Source: Chiua virens (lineage: Eukaryota; Basidiomycota; Agaricomycetes; Boletales; Boletaceae). From it: a DNA stretch of 64,000 nt. Shown in pieces: positions 34,701 to 44,989 of the stretch (the stretch's first letter is position 1; each line of letters begins with the position of its first letter). The DNA is taken from contig JAHNUO010000008.1 of the NCBI GenBank assembly GCA_019787685.1, positions 1,054,001 through 1,118,000 of the forward strand. The letters run 5' to 3'. Below the pieces are notes generated by a model. That model was not told the origin of the DNA. It made no database searches and was given only the letters and a program-made list of their open reading frames with translations. The translations under genes and the position numbers were made by a program.

Positions 34701-34970
34701 TACTGATGTAGATCTAATGAAAGACCCATCGGGTATTTGTTTTGGGACAGAATTAAGCACGGAACTATCGTGTCTGCCATGCTCCACAGAGACGCTGTCA
34801 ACGCTTTCGTTTTCTGTTGTTTTTGGTGATTTTGGCAGTTTATCCTCTTTCTTGGGAGGTTTTTCTGAATATTGAAAATCAAATTTTAAAGAAACAGAGT
34901 TTTCATAGTACTTTGGAAGGGTAGTGCGAACGTAAGATCCCAGTTTACTTAGTTCACCTTGCCTTTTCCC
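31655..34970 (-). pseudogene. pol: pol of copy B2, RT deleted in part, several breaks
   Basis: Protease region (34113-34787) keeps LLDSGANAIF. At about 34220 it jumps directly to SPATFQTMMNEIF of RT, losing the fingers that B1 has at about 26152-26703. RT YIDD, RNase H, integrase and chromodomain follow with stops or shifts near 33450, 33410, 33040, 32592 and 32028. The frame around the C-terminus again reads through the polypurine tract into the LTR and stops at 31655, as in B1. Dead copy. Confidence 0.9.
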
Positions 34971-36100
34971 TTCTTTTCAGTTTCATATTTGTCATAATAA
35001 TACGCCTGTACTTCTTCAGGGTTCATTCCGCAAATTGCCACAAAGGGGTCTTTTTCAGGTACTGAAGAAGTCGAAGCTTTAGGGGCTTCTTTTTGTTGTG
35101 TGGTGGATCTCGCTTTTCGAGATTTTCCACATAAGGCTTTGTGATTGCCAGCGTAATATTTGCAGTCGGGGCACTGCACTTTGGGTTTGGGGCATTCCTT
35201 TGGAATGTGCCCTGTGTTCCCACAGTTGTAGCATTTGTTATTGGGTTTGACCTTCTTTTGGCCAACTGCCCTGACTTCTTTGCCGGTAAACCAGCCATCT
35301 TCGTCAACTTCATATCGTGACGTGGAGCCGATGTCCATTGCATTGGGGTCCTTTTTCTTATTGCGTTCCCCGTGGACGTATTGGAGTTGCTCCAATGAGT
35401 TTCCTGCCTGTCTTATCAAGGCGAGGTATCCCGTCACAGCCTTATTGCGATCCTTCTCGTATTTAGGTGCGAGCAGATCATTCCACATTGGTTCTTCCAG
35501 GGTGATTCTTGTTCTATCCCTGAAGATTTGATGTATTAATCCTCGTGCTGTGTTTGCCTCAAGGAGTCTTATGGCATGAGAGGGGTCGATTTTAGCTTGG
35601 TGCCATAATGCTTCCCATTGAATGAGGAAGTCTTCAACCTGCATGTTTCCTTGTTCGAGATGTTCTAGTTCTGTGCGAGCCCAGTCAACCTTGTTGTTCT
35701 GGCGGAACATCCCTTCTACATCAATGACCAGTTGTCCCCATGTGAGGTTGGTCCCTTGTGCTAAGTGAGTTTCGGCAAACTGTGAAGCGCGTTTTCCTTT
35801 TAGGCAAGATAACACGGTGAGTACGGCAGTGTATGAGCCGGGTGTGATAGTGTTTTGGTTTACATCTATCCATCCTTTGATTTTAGCCCACCATTCTTCG
35901 AATTGGGCCGGTTCTCCATCATAGGTTCCAGGGTCAGCGAAGATTTCGACCTTTCCCGTGGATTGGGGTTTGTTTTGTAGAGCGGCAATAGCTCCACTCA
36001 TTTGCGTAATAATAAATATGGCTGCTTGCAGCCGATCTGAGTCTTTCTCTTTTGGGTCATTCATGACCGCGGTTGCATCGGCAATATCTTGTGAAGACAT
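34949..36100 (-). CDS. gag: gag of copy B2
   Basis: Open frame of 383 codons from ATG at 36100-36098, which begins two bases after the ORF2 stop TAA (36105-36103). Same layout as B1 gag: core with WWAKIKGWIDVN, RQNNKVDWARTELEHLEQG, CCHC knuckle (CYNCGNTGHIPKEC) and second Cys cluster (CPDCKYYAGNHKALC). TAA at 34949-34951 lies just past the slippery heptamer. Likely still translatable although pol is dead. Confidence 0.9.
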   Translation of the reverse strand: MSSQDIADATAVMNDPKEKDSDRLQAAIFIITQMSGAIAALQNKPQSTGKVEIFADPGTYDGEPAQFEEWWAKIKGWIDVNQNTITPGSYTAVLTVLSCLKGKRASQFAETHLAQGTNLTWGQLVIDVEGMFRQNNKVDWARTELEHLEQGNMQVEDFLIQWEALWHQAKIDPSHAIRLLEANTARGLIHQIFRDRTRITLEEPMWNDLLAPKYEKDRNKAVTGYLALIRQAGNSLEQLQYVHGERNKKKDPNAMDIGSTSRYEVDEDGWFTGKEVRAVGQKKVKPNNKCYNCGNTGHIPKECPKPKVQCPDCKYYAGNHKALCGKSRKARSTTQQKEAPKASTSSVPEKDPFVAICGMNPEEVQAYYYDKYETEKKGKGKVN

Positions 36101-36102
36101 AT

Positions 36103-36348
36103 TTACCAAGCGTCAGCAGTTGGTTCTGGTGCTCCCCAAGCGTTAGCAGTGGCTGTTCTGTATTCTTCGTAGGGTGAGAAGAGACCGAAGGTTACTGTGA
36201 AAGGGTAGTCTCGTCGTTTGATAGAGACGTAAATTGGCCTTTGAGATTCTTGTACCTTGTTTGTAAGGTAGAATGCGAGATAGCTGAAGAAGTAAGTTAT
36301 GATGGTGCAGGAGATTATGAGTGCGATTGCAATGAGTTCCCAAGACAT
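36103..36348 (-). CDS. ORF2 of copy B2: small single-pass membrane protein
   Basis: 81 residues from ATG at 36348-36346, the first ATG of the predicted transcript. About 25 hydrophobic residues (LIAIALIISCTIITYFFSYL), then charged segment and FGLFSPYEEY, ending ADAW just before gag. It matches B1 ORF2 in layout and in a short motif but little in sequence, so the shape rather than the residues seems to be kept. Function unknown. Confidence 0.7.
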   Translation of the reverse strand: MSWELIAIALIISCTIITYFFSYLAFYLTNKVQESQRPIYVSIKRRDYPFTVTFGLFSPYEEYRTATANAWGAPEPTADAW

Positions 36349-36362
36349 AAAAGAATTTCTAT

Positions 36363-36905
36363 TTAGAGATATCTGGAGGGGATCCTGAGAGTGTTTCTAG
36401 GACGTAAGGTAGGGAATTCTTGGTTATCGTACTGTGAGTATGGACGAATACAAGAGGGGACTTGGTTTGCTTTGTAGCGCCTAAGTATTCTTTTCCTCTC
36501 TTTCTCTGTCCTAGCGTTTTTCCTTTCAATCTCTCAAGGTGGGAGCCAATCGTTGGGGTCTCCTAAACTTTCCTCAGAGGGTTCCCTTTTTGGAATGGGT
36601 GTTGGTTCTCTTTCAGGAATGGGAGCAGGAAAATACTCTCGCTTAACCTCTACTTCCTCAGTTGGATACCTAAGCTCCGGGCTGTTGGACCGGGTTGACT
36701 CGTAGTCGGATAGGGATGCGTCGTCTCCTATGAAGTGGCCTAGTAAGGCGTGGAATATCTCTGTATCTGTCCTGTCCTCGGGATCAAGATCCTCTAAGGC
36801 AACTACCTCAGCAAGATAGGCGGCGTCAAGTACGTATGGTGAGTCTTCTAGACCCGGGAACGCTTCTTGAGTGGCGGCAACAATGGAGAGAGGGAGGGAA
36901 GTCAC
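36363..36905 (-). pseudogene. ORF1 of copy B2, one nonsense codon, no ATG
   Basis: Counterpart of B1 ORF1; the GTG at 36905-36903 aligns with the B1 GTG, and the frame ends with TAA at 36365-36363, 14 nt before ORF2. TGA at 36536-36534 breaks it in the PPREIER region. Comparison with B1 over the block around DPEDRTDTEIFHALLG shows changes almost only at third positions. As in B1, no ATG occurs in the frame. Confidence 0.7.
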
Positions 36906-37031
36906 TATTTTTTGTGGTCTCAGTAAAGAGGACAATGAGCGACGGGTGCACTATCAGCTGGTGTGCTATATGGACCTTGAGTCTCGAGCAGCTTATTTGA
37001 AGCTAATAAAATCTTCCGTTCAGAGTCTGCG

Positions 37032-37257
37032 ACTTACTTGTGGCGCTGCTCGTAATAGAGGTAAGACGGCTACGACAAGGTCAAGGGACTTGACAGTAGT
37101 GTCAATGGCGAAGAAAGGCAACAAAGTTCTAATGAAACAACCTAGAACAAGACTAGACTGTTAAAGTGTAGTGGTTGAGTGAAGAGGGGGTTCAGTCCAG
37201 TGAAGAGGCGAAAACTCCAAGAGAACTTTGTTAGAGCTCTCTGGCTTTGATTCATGG
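37032..37257 (-). promoter_or_regulatory. TATA box, self-priming site and leader donor of copy B2
   Basis: The primer site AGAACTTTGTT lies two bases inside the LTR (plus-strand complement about 37120-37130), and its complement is in the LTR near 37221-37231, downstream of TATATAAAC. Donor AAGTAAGT at 37039-37032 is 95 nt from the LTR, exactly as in B1. Confidence 0.72.
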
Positions 37258-37563
37258 GGTTTATATACTACATGGATATTGGAGTTCTAATCTGAGTATG
37301 AACTACATAGATAAGCATACTGTATCCTATTGGATGATAAGGTGTGAATTGATATGAGTCATAGATAAGAGCATAGCCTTGCACTGCCAGTGATGAGTCA
37401 GTGATAAGGGAAATGAATAGATAAGGGCATGAGGTGATGGATGCTGTGTTATTGTGGCAACCAATCGGATATGATCCTTTGGACAGCCTTGACATGAGGC
37501 ATGTATCTTTAGAATAGATTGAAAGTTGGAGTTGTTAACTGAGGAAAAGTTGATATCGTAACA
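37133..37563 (-). repeat. 5' LTR of copy B2
   Basis: 431 bp; partner of 31279-31709 with six transitions between them. Confidence 0.93.
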
Positions 37564-37604
37564 CCGGAAAGGTAAGTTAAAAGATCACACGTGAATAGTG
37601 TTTC

Positions 37605-38330
37605 TGTTACAATTTCTTTCTTTTCGTCTCACTCGTATGTTTCACTTCACTCGATACCTAGGTATCTTCATACGTTCATCCGTACTCGTTCCCCTTTCAC
37701 CTTTGTAACCCCACACCGGCTTTACCCGAGTGCTTACTCATTTCAGTCTCGTCATCTTCCGATGGCATCGTACTTACTCATTTCATTCTCGTCATCTTCC
37801 GATGGCTTCGCATTTGTCATTTCAACTTCATCATTGTCCGTTGCCTTCGCATCATATGACTTCCCTTTTAGATCGTGCACTTCCCTTTTTGGCCCTTAAC
37901 CCTTCCGCTCTTCTGGCCTTCCCCTTTTTAGTTACTTGGTCCGTGCACAATTCTCGTAGTATAAATACCTCGCAGCAATACTCATGTACACCAGTCTTGA
38001 TCTCCACAATCTAGCTGAGTATCTCTGCTCCACTCGCCACAGTGCCTGTGACCACTCGACTGGACTACTCTTAGTCCTACTTGAACACTTGGACTCATTG
38101 TAGTCAACCCTTGACCCTTGACCGTCCCTCGGGTATAGATTCCCAACCGGACAACTCTCAGCAACGCCTGAGTTTTCACTCGTCTCTCTGGTAGCCACCC
38201 ACTGACCAGAAACCCTCGTTCGACTCTTCAGCGCACCACGTATCAAGTGGTGGTTGTTTGAGTTATTGCAGCCACTTGGTACTTGGCGCTTTTGCGGCTA
38301 TGCTAGGTCCTACCCAGAACTATCGTAACA
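37605..38330 (+). repeat. Solo LTR, family A, inside a BRR2 intron
   Basis: 726 bp, TGTTAC...GTAACA, perfect GTTTC pentamers (37600-37604, 38331-38335). It lies a few bases downstream of an intron donor (GTAAGT at about 37572) of the BRR2 copy. No internal region remains, so the two LTRs of an older element recombined. Confidence 0.92.
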
Positions 38331-39962
38331 GTTTCTCACTAGATGTTCCTAGACCAATGTCGCAATGTTAACTATTCTCAACGAGTTAGCAAATTACAGA
38401 GATGAAGAGACTGGCGGGTTTGCGCTCAATCAGTCTATATCACCCCCATGAAAGTACTCATACAAGAAATGATTGGCAACTTTACCTCCTGTTTTACCTC
38501 CGCCTTTGGATCTATATGAATCTTATTCATCTCATGATTATCAACAAGATACATCTGTTGCACAACGAGCATGATCCTGTTGTCGAAAGCATTGTAGCAT
38601 GTACGATTCGGAGGATGGAGCAGACCGGCAGCTATGTACAGCCCGTTGGGCTCTCTGCAACACTGCCCAATCACCAAGGTATAGCCACCTTCCTCCGTGT
38701 GGACGAATCGAAAGGGCTGTTCTATTTTGATACCTCGTACCGTCCATGTGGACTTCAACAATTTATCGGTGTTACCAAAAAGAAAGTCATCAAGCACTTC
38801 CAGGTGATGAACGAGGCTCGCTACGAGACACTCCTTGACCAAGCTGGGAAGAATCAAACTCTCGTCTTTGTCCATTCTCACAAGGAAACCGCCAAGACTG
38901 CCAAGTTCATACACGACAAGGCAAAGGAAAAGGAAACTATTAACCAGTTTATCCGAGCCGACAGCACCATGGGGGAGATATTGAAGGCGGAAGTGGAGAA
39001 TGTCAAGGATAGCAATTTGAGGGATCTCCTTCCTTTTGGATTCACAATTCATCACGCCGGTATGTTGAGGGAGGATAGGACTCTCGTGGAAGACCTCTTC
39101 GCAAATGGCGCCATACAGGCGTTGGTTTGCACTGCAACTCTCACATGGGGTGTCAACCTACCCACACACACCATCATCATCAAGGGCATGCAGATATACA
39201 ACCCTGAAAAAGGACAATGGGTTGAATTGTCTTCCCAAGACATTCTCCAGATGCTCAGATGTGCTGGACAACCACAGTACGACACCTTCAGTGAAGGTAT
39301 CATCGTCACCAATCACTCGGAACTCTAGTACTACCTCTCTCTCTCATGAACCAGCAACTACCCATCGAATCACAGTTTGTCTCCAAATTGGTGGACAACT
39401 TAAATGCAGAAATCGTGCTCGGGACGGCCAAGAATTGAGACAAAGTGGTGCGACGGTTAGGGTACACGTATCTGTGAGTAGTTTCGTTTTGCTCATCAAC
39501 TCTTTGCTTCTGACCTATGTCACTAGGTATATGGGCATGCTCCAGTCCCCAGGCTTGTATGGCATCGGTGTTTATTATCAAGAGAGCCATGGTGGCCTAA
39601 TCCAAAAGCATACTGATGTTGTTGACTCTGTGGCAGCTCTCCTTGAGAAGTGTCACCTCACCAAGTACGAGCATGCCTCAGGCTGATTCCAAAGCACAGA
39701 ACTCGGCCATATCACATCACACTACTACATGACGGTATATACCTTGATTGAAGTTATGATTGCCTCCCGATCAATGTTGCTGGAGAAAGTGCTGAACTTG
39801 CTTTCAGCATATGTGGACTCATCTGTATCTGTATGTCAACCTGTTGTCGAATGCATGTACTGTAGCCTAATGTGCAAACTTGTACTTTTCTCACATACGT
39901 TATGAATGTGTCACACTGTTAGGGACTGAAAACCTGGCCAGTTCTTTGTGTTCTGTCTAACA

Positions 39963-40864
39963 ATGGAAAGTTCTGACCAACCTGATGTCTCAGCCAACAG
40001 ATCCAAGGTGTCCAACACACTCCTGAACGAGCTTTCTGGTAAACACAATACCTCTGTATCGTCGCCCTTGCCTGCTAATAGCACCACACTGATCATGACT
40101 GCAAGCAATTGGTCCAGTCCAGGCATAGCTCTTGGCATGCCTGGTGTCAATACATCTGCGTCGATGCTGCCAGCTGGTTGGCCCTCAAGCTTTCATGCTC
40201 GTGTGCCAATGATAGGAACACCATCAGCTGTGGGTGCCTTTCCTGCGTTAAAAACTGTCACTGGTCGTGCTTTCATTGGCGGGATGGCGACTCCTGGACC
40301 TGTCCAAGCTTTCGTCACTCGCACACCTCTCGCTACTCACAAGTCATTGGTGGATATGGATGTTGAGGCTAGTATATTAGGGAAGCGGTTCAAGGTGAGT
40401 CATAACTGTTCTGCGTCGTGGTCTATTTAGCTGATCGAACATTTCATGTTCCAATAGCCCAATGTCGAACCTTCCAACCCTCTAGACATTGAATGTGATG
40501 AATATCAAGCTCAAAATGCAATGCTGTTACTTGACGTTGCACAGGCTAAATCAACCATGCGCCGCTGTGAGATGGAACTTGCACAGGCACAACTGGACGA
40601 GAGCACAGCCCTCAGTAGACTTTACAAGTGTCGTGTTAACAAGATGAAGAGGATGTTCAATGTCACCGAGTCACACCTTGGGTCCATTTGTAATTCTATT
40701 CGGACAAACGGAGGTATCCTGTGCCAATCCACACTGCCCAAACAGCACCACCAGGATTCATCTTCTTCAAGATTTGATAGCGACTCTGGTATGTGTCATC
40801 ATCTATGTAGTTGATCTCCAAGTCTCACCATTGTGCAAAATGACAATTCTCAGTCGAATATTAA
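39963..40864 (+). CDS. Unknown protein with coiled-coil segment, three exons
   Basis: Model: 39963-40394, 40458-40788, 40854-40864; donors GTGAGT and GTATGT, acceptors AATAG and TCAG, phases consistent; about 257 residues. The first exon is rich in Ser, Thr, Pro and Gly without a recognisable domain; the second holds a heptad-like helical stretch (MLLLDVAQAKSTMRRCEMEL and on) followed by a polar tail. No family recognised. It follows the broken BRR2 copy in the same direction. It could be a real host gene or a piece carried by a mobile element. The short last exon is the weakest part of the model. Confidence 0.45.
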
Positions 40865-41180
40865 AGGGTGGTCCAAGTCATTTGTATTTGTTTTAGATCG
40901 CTGCGGGTTATTGCTTGTCTACGATGTCCTTGTGTCTACTGTACAGTCTGTACTGCATTGTATAGTTGGATTGTTTGTGAGCATATGTGATTACCATACT
41001 GGAGGGTATTGTACCGCACTGGTGTGATGAAGTGTTGTGTGCCTGGCGCACATGGGAGTGCCTGTAACACTGGGTATTGCCGAGGTGTAATGCTGTAAGT
41101 GCTGTAAGTGCTGTAAATGGCTGTCACATTAATGTGAGGAGTGTGGGAACTGTCCGAAAAAAGGGGATTTACTGATGTTA

Positions 41181-41282
41181 GTGAAAGGTGCATTTTCACA
41201 AGAGGAAAAATATTCCTAATTTTTTCATAGAGTGCTACCAGTCTTGCACAAAGTTAGTGGCCTCTAAGTGATTGGCACCATA
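41181..41282 (+). mobile_element. Right-end fragment of transposon X (first copy)
   Basis: About 100 bp that match the right end of transposon X at 62082-62183, including the 30-nt inverted terminal segment (41253-41282). The base triplet TTA precedes it in both places. The terminal 15 bases expected from the X left end are missing and pogo-like sequence follows. Confidence 0.65.
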
Positions 41283-42199
41283 ACTGATACCACATATAAC
41301 CCATACTCCCTGAAATCTGATACCTTTTCAGGATGCCCATGTTGGTTTGCAGTGATTTGGGACCGATACCTGATATCTGATAACCCATACAATTTTTGGG
41401 GGTCATAACCAATAGGTAACTGCAAATTATTATATAATACATGGTCCAAGATGGCAACTTGGGCCCCAATGTTTGGTTTTTTTGCAACTTCCCACCATGA
41501 AGCTGGTCCAATGCATAGGCTGAGGCACTCGTGAAGAGTGTGCTGGACGATCTGGAGTCAACCAGCACTCTCCAACAAACAAGCTCCAACCCTCAAACTG
41601 GATGAGTATTGCAGAAATCCTCAACCCTGCTACTGAAGCCCACAATGTCTATGATGCAACCGATGAAGACATCTACAATGTGGCTATGGAGGCAACAAAG
41701 GTGCAGGAGCAGGGAATGAGTGATGACATTGACGGCTCAGATGGACCTGTTGAATCAACAGTGATGCGGAGTGAGGCTCTCCAAGCAGTGCTGTTGCTAT
41801 AGAAATATTTGAAGGATCTTGACAATCCTTTTGCTTGTAAGGTAAGAAGTGATGCTGGGTACATTTGGGCAAAGCACACATGTCAAAGAAATGCACGCAA
41901 TGAAGGATACTACATTGACCTCATACTTTCCCCCCCAAGACTCAAAATAATTGTGATTCTCACCCTCTCGAGTACTAGATTTACATAGAGTGTACATAGA
42001 ATGCAAGTCCTAGTTGCAATTACCCAAGACATTGACAGTGCATGCACATTTGATGAGCGAAAGCTGCAAAACACACAAAACATCAACATTTGGGGTCCTT
42101 CAGACCCCTATAGTCCATTCTCTTGCAGACCCGATACTCTCTCAAACCCAATACTGTGCAGGGTAAACCGAGGGGTATCAGTTATGAGGGAGTTGACTG
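41283..42199 (+). mobile_element. Pogo-like element Y (first copy), deleted
   Basis: Right end GAGGGAGTTGACTG at 42186-42199 followed by TA, the target of pogo/Tc1-mariner elements. Subterminal ATAACTGATACC (41280-41291) is inverted at about 42175. The interior encodes only a transposase C-terminus (about 41525-41880: ALVKSVLDDLEST, ILNPATEAHNVYDA, EALQAVLLL, KYLKDLDNPFACK), which resembles the tails of fungal pogo (DDE_1) transposases; a TAG at 41800 breaks it. About 0.9 kb, so a non-autonomous derivative. Confidence 0.6.
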
Positions 42200-42201
42200 T
42201 A

Positions 42202-43324
42202 TGATAAGTACAGCATAATGAGGTTAAAGCTTAATTCATCATAAGGGAAACAAGTGGCTAAGATTATAAAATGAAACTAGTGTCACTTATAAGGCCGAGT
42301 CCAGACAATGAAAAGTGAAATTTGAAACTTCCATTTCATGTCACATGTGGGCACGTGTGACCAGCAATGTGATCAACACTGCATCATGGGATCCCCTGGA
42401 TTCCTGGCTCCTAGTGATGGACGAGAACCTGGAAGTGCAAGAGGTGGCAAGATACTCAAGAGCAATGCCACCACCACCTCACCATCCTGATTGTGATAAT
42501 TTTATCGCAAGTGGTGCACTACTACAACCTCCTTTTCCTTACCCCCACTGCTCCCATCCCTTATCACACATCAATCCTCACCAGTGAAGGATGGATCCTT
42601 GAGCTCCTCAATGGCCACCCTGATTGGATTCGGACGTGTCTCGGTGTCAGGCACGACACATTCAACAAATTGGTGCAGACTCTGATGTCCCATGGGTTCA
42701 CACATTCACGAAATGGCATATCCGTTGAGGAGCAACTTGGGATTTTCTTGTATATGTGTGTCACGGGGCTGCCCACTTGATACATTGTGGAGAGATTCCA
42801 ACACTCCACAGACACCATTAGCAAGTATGTATTTTTTGCATATTTTCTTTCAATCTCGCACTAAGTTCTACAAGGTACTTCAAGCAAATGCTTTCTTTCT
42901 TTTCAGACATACCATTTTATACTACCTACGTCAAATTCCCAAACATAGACACCCCTGTATCACCAGCAATCGCTGATGATCCCTGATTTCATTTTTTCCA
43001 CAACTGCATTGGGGCCGTTGATGGAACACACATCTGGGTTTTCAGCGCTACTGAGGACCATCTGCATATGTGCAACCACAATGGCTATCTATCTCAAAAC
43101 TGTCTATTTGTGTGTGATTTCGACTTATTCTTCACATACTTGCTCACTGGTGGCAATGGTTCGATGGTGGATGCTACACTATGGAATGACGCGCATACAA
43201 AGGACCTTTGGATGCCACCCAGGAAGTACCTGCTCAGCGATGCAGGATTCAGATCATCAGACACACTCCTCATGCCATACCAGGATTAAGTAATCTGGTA
43301 ATGTCTGAGTTCATTTGACCATAG
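42202..43324 (+). pseudogene. PIF/Harbinger-type transposase, truncated
   Basis: Blocks: GWILELLNGHPDWIRTCLGV (about 42590), VEEQLGIFLYMCVTGL (about 42730), VERFQHSTDTISK, an intron at about 42824-42875, then NCIGAVDGTH (first catalytic Asp, about 43015), GGNGSMVDATLWND and KYLLSDAGF (second Asp, about 43240). These are hallmarks of Harbinger-like (HARBI1-type) nucleases. TGA at 42778-42780 and a stop near 42975 break the frame; the part with the catalytic Glu is missing because an LTR starts at 43325. The TIRs were not identified with confidence. Confidence 0.78.
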
Positions 43325-44081
43325 TGTTACGATAGTCCTGGGTAGGGCCTAGCATAGATGCAAAAGCACTAAGTACCAAGTGGCTGCGATAACTCAAACA
43401 ACCACCGCTTGGTATGTGGCACACTGTAGAGTTCAAGGAGGGTTGCTGGTCAGCGGATGGCTACTAGCGAGGCGAGTTACATAGAACTCAGGTGTTGCTA
43501 AGAGCGTCCTGTTGGGAATCTATACCCAAAGGACCGAAGACTTCCCCTTGTGATTGGGGTTGGCTGAGATGCTGGACGTTGGTCGCAGCAACGAGGGATG
43601 GCTTAGGTTAAGCCCAAAGAGGAGCAGTGATACTAGCTAGATTGCATAGATCAAGACTGAGGTACAGGAGTATCACTGCACGGTATTTATACTACAAGAA
43701 TTGAGCATGGACCAACAGTCCAAAAGGGTGGCCAGGAAGAGCAAAACAGTCAAAGGGCCAAAAGGAGTTGTACGGGGCAGGAGCACTGGACGGACGAAAG
43801 TGTAAAAGGTAAAACACAGAAGCTGTCCAAATGACAGCAGAAGTGAAAGCAATCCCTACCAGATCAGGAAGCAGAAGGAAGGAAGCAACGACAGAACAAC
43901 GGGTTGGGCCAGAGTTGCATAATCAGATCAAAGAAAGAAAAGGTAAACGGGGCAAAGGGTTATACCCTTGCTGAGTAATCCAAGGCAGGGGTAAGCCCTG
44001 CGGGTTGAACATAGGAGGTACCTGTAGTACCGAGCATAGTGAAAGCAAAATAAAGAGTAAAGGAAAAGATGAATCGTAACA
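43325..44081 (-). repeat. LTR of the A1 subfamily, flanks do not match
   Basis: 757 bp, TGTTAC...GTAACA, reverse orientation. The left pentamer CATAG and right pentamer ACAAA differ, so it is not a simple solo LTR. Harbinger sequence on the left does not obviously continue on the right. Confidence 0.85.
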
Positions 44082-44989
44082 ACAAAGAATAATAACACAA
44101 CAATTTAAATGTATTTATTACACACAAGAAAGAAAAAAAAACAACTTGAAAATGATGTAATTAAGGGCTAATGTTGAGCTTATCATGTCCAACAGTGAGC
44201 TCGGGGGTTTGGCAATGAGGGCAGGCAATGTATGGCCCTTATCCATGGGGTTGCCAAATAAGGGCAGCACCCTTATCCCCCTCTTTACCTTCAGCTTTGT
44301 ACCTTATCCATTTTTGGAATTAATATTTATTTGCTAGTTCTATTGGCTGGTAGTGGTATATAGGATAATCGGGCTAATTAGCCAGGGACTACCCCGGGTG
44401 TATCCAAACCTTACTCACCTGTGTTTATGTGATGTCAAGGTGAGAAAAGGAAATTAGAAAAAGGAGCAAGACACTAAGACACACATTACATAATCTGTTC
44501 AGTTGTTATTGTGCTCAGCAGCCTTGAGACAAGTTAAATCTCCCTGAACTTTGTTGGGTCATGTGCAAAGTAACTTCGGAGTCCCAGCTCGGACAGCTTG
44601 GACAACTCAAATTTTCGGAAAGCCTAAAATTTTCAGACTTTTTGCTCGGATTTGTACTTTCCAACTCCCACATCTCCGGCACAGCAGCTGAGTTCAAGCG
44701 GAGACTCAAATCCGGTGAACATGCTGACGTCAGTAACTCTCGTCCGCTGCACCTTACTGCTGTTGGCTCAGTCGCATCATCAATGGGTCACAATCAGTCG
44801 TGCTCGCTCAAACCCTCCCACACGGTCAGAGGTGTAGTCCACACCTCCGTTCCATGTGGAAGCAGATCCAATATTCACATCCCTGAAAGAAAGGAGAGCC
44901 AATCAGAGTTGCGTGGGAATATCTTTGCAATATCTAGTCTGAGTTGATCCCCTAATGCGCCCCTAATCCCGACTCGCTTAGCTTCCGCC
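44082..44989. other. AT-rich spacer and upstream region of the NTPase gene
   Basis: The left half is AT rich with A-tracts and a CCCTTATCC-type motif occurring several times. The right half holds an open frame (44561-44947) that resembles nothing I know. Probably promoter and 5' leader of the gene at 44990; no TATA box was pinned down. Confidence 0.4.

Larger units (their letters stand above)
31279..37563 (-). mobile_element. Ty3/gypsy chromovirus copy B2, full ends, internally deleted
   Basis: 6285 bp, reverse orientation, perfect CCGGA pentamers (31274-31278, 37564-37568). LTRs are 431 bp and differ at six positions, all transitions, so it is older than B1. It sits in the Walker A codons of the BRR2 copy. 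About 555 nt covering the protease-RT spacer and the RT fingers are missing at about 34220. Confidence 0.95.
22811..39840 (+). pseudogene. BRR2-like U5 snRNP helicase pseudogene, split by three insertions
   Basis: BRR2 is the Ski2-like helicase that unwinds U4/U6 during spliceosome activation. Recognisable pieces: N-terminus (about 22820-23216, GYNYGAISSLVL, then DKEPDGAP, then IIEATQDVEGL, in three frames); 30107-31278 (acidic region, then LELSLQDCENQLMELF near 30655 and PKLNRAQSKLFP near 31185, ending in APTGAG of Walker A); 37564-37604 (codon AAG and an intron donor GTAAGT); 38331-39840 ([48 protein letters not shown]). Family B elements at 23212/30107 and 31274/37564 and a solo LTR at 37600/38331 interrupt it. 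Introns are kept (for example about 39473-39526), so it is a DNA-level copy, not a retrocopy. Motif II reads NKIH instead of DEIH and about 40 residues before it are missing. The C-terminal half is absent. Confidence 0.85.

Noticed and set aside
41085..41120. Short tandem TGCTGTAAG units as a possible array
   Set aside because: Only about three units; no spacers and no associated genes, so neither CRISPR nor a notable satellite.
41254..41645. Minus-strand frames repeated at 61852-62469
   Set aside because: Repeated because the X/Y module is duplicated; the plus strand carries the transposase remnant, and the minus frames show no conservation beyond the DNA itself.
44561..44947. 128-codon open frame upstream of the NTPase gene
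   Set aside because: No recognisable domain, composition like non-coding flank, and it overlaps the likely promoter; left as part of the spacer.
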